From positions 1 through 5,485 of the forward strand of contig JAUQXD010000183.1 of NCBI GenBank assembly GCA_030834835.1: a stretch of DNA of 5,485 bases, read 5' to 3'. The stretch's first letter is position 1, and the number at the start of each line of letters is the position of its first letter. The notes under the pieces are model-generated. The model ran no database searches. It saw only the letters and a list, made by a program, of their open reading frames with translations, and was not told the origin of the DNA. Shown one piece after another: positions 4,959 to 5,485 of the stretch. The stretch comes from Thermoflexales bacterium. Lineage in GTDB: Bacteria > Chloroflexota > Anaerolineae > Fen-1058. The translations under genes were made by a program, and so were the position numbers.

Positions 4959-5485
4959 ATCGACTCCCGTCACTCAAGCCGATCTGCCACCGGTCGAGCC
5001 GGTGAAGATCGTCACGCGCTTCAGCCTGTTCCAGCGTATCGAGCATCTGGCGTTGTTGCTCTCGTTCTCACTGCTGGGTTTGACCGGCCTGCCGCAGAAA
5101 TACCCGGACGCCGGATTGAGCCAGTTTGTCCTGACCCTGTTTGGCGGCATCGAAGGGATCCGCGTGGTGCATCGCGGCGCGGCTATCGTCTTGATGATCG
5201 TGAGCATCTATCATGTCGTCGAGGTGCTCTATCGGGTCTTCGTGCAGCGCACCGCGTGGACGATGCTGCCCGTCATCGACGACTTCAAGCATCTCTATCA
5301 CGATCTGCTGTTCTACTTTGGTCGCCGCAAGCACAAGGCGTATTACGGTCGCTACAACTACGGCGAGAAGGTAGAGTATCTGGCCGTTGTCTGGGGCACA
5401 GCCGTCATGATCATCACCGGGTTCATGATGTGGAACCCGATCGCGACGACGAACATCCTGCCAGGCGAAGCGATCCCGGCCGCGA
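4951..5485 (+). CDS. Four-helix cytochrome b subunit, FdnI/HydC/b561-like (second copy, 3'-truncated by window)
   Basis: The reading frame opens at ATG 4951 and stays open for 178 codons to the window edge. It is a paralogue of the cytochrome b at 2857-3597. Shared features are RIEHLALLLSF (residues 29-39) with H32, LTGLPQKYP (44-52), a second helix with H74 and H88, GRYNYGEK (133-140) and ITGFMMWNP (155-163). Predicted helices lie at about 32-48, 74-97 and 142-163; the fourth, with the remaining heme b ligands, should lie just beyond the end. The loop between helices 2 and 3 carries extra histidines (H114, H117, H128) absent from the first copy. The inferred role is quinone-reactive partner of the second nonaheme cytochrome, giving a second complete c/b module. 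Whether the C-terminal half is intact cannot be judged here. Confidence 0.85.
   Translation, partial: MTKSTPVTQADLPPVEPVKIVTRFSLFQRIEHLALLLSFSLLGLTGLPQKYPDAGLSQFVLTLFGGIEGIRVVHRGAAIVLMIVSIYHVVEVLYRVFVQRTAWTMLPVIDDFKHLYHDLLFYFGRRKHKAYYGRYNYGEKVEYLAVVWGTAVMIITGFMMWNPIATTNILPGEAIPAA

Overview
The window carries a dense, single-strand (+) set of genes for membrane-bound, quinone-linked respiratory electron transfer in an anaerobic or facultative bacterium. It is moderately GC-rich, with strong AGGAGG-type ribosome binding sites and genes that overlap or nearly abut. The multiheme cytochromes have cleavable-looking Sec signals, a C-terminal membrane anchor and cytoplasmic tails. This style would fit Chloroflexota (Anaerolineae/Ardenticatenia-like), but no taxonomic marker is present and the assignment is an inference.

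Layout. Positions 1-74 are the last codons of an upstream gene, probably a HybA/DsrO/PsrB-type 4Fe-4S ferredoxin subunit. One base later begins a complete NrfD/PsrC/HybB-family ten-helix membrane subunit (76-1311). A gap of about 220 bases (1312-1530) holds a candidate sigma70 promoter and a long imperfect hairpin. A second, tightly coupled cluster then runs to the end of the window: a 71-residue one-helix membrane protein of unknown function (1531-1746), a nine-heme cytochrome c (1733-2860), a four-helix di-heme-type cytochrome b (2857-3597), a second nine-heme cytochrome c (3594-4958) and a second cytochrome b that is cut by the window edge (4951-5485). All four junctions overlap, by 14, 4, 4 and 8 bases.

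Function. The central feature is a tandemly duplicated module, [nonaheme cytochrome c + FdnI/HydC-like cytochrome b], preceded by a small membrane protein. The two cytochromes c align heme for heme. Nine histidines outside the CXXCH motifs occupy matching places in both, so each protein could be fully bis-histidine ligated. Architecturally the module resembles an unfused version of Geobacter CbcL, an inner-membrane quinol oxidase for extracellular electron transfer that joins a nonaheme c domain to a di-heme b domain. The inferred role is exchange of electrons between the quinone pool and an acceptor or donor outside the cytoplasmic membrane. The direction and the terminal partner cannot be read from this window. 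The upstream FeS/NrfD pair is a second quinone-interacting unit, whose catalytic subunit lies outside the window.

No tRNA, rRNA, mobile element or CRISPR array was seen. Apart from the 1312-1530 gap, the window is coding throughout.
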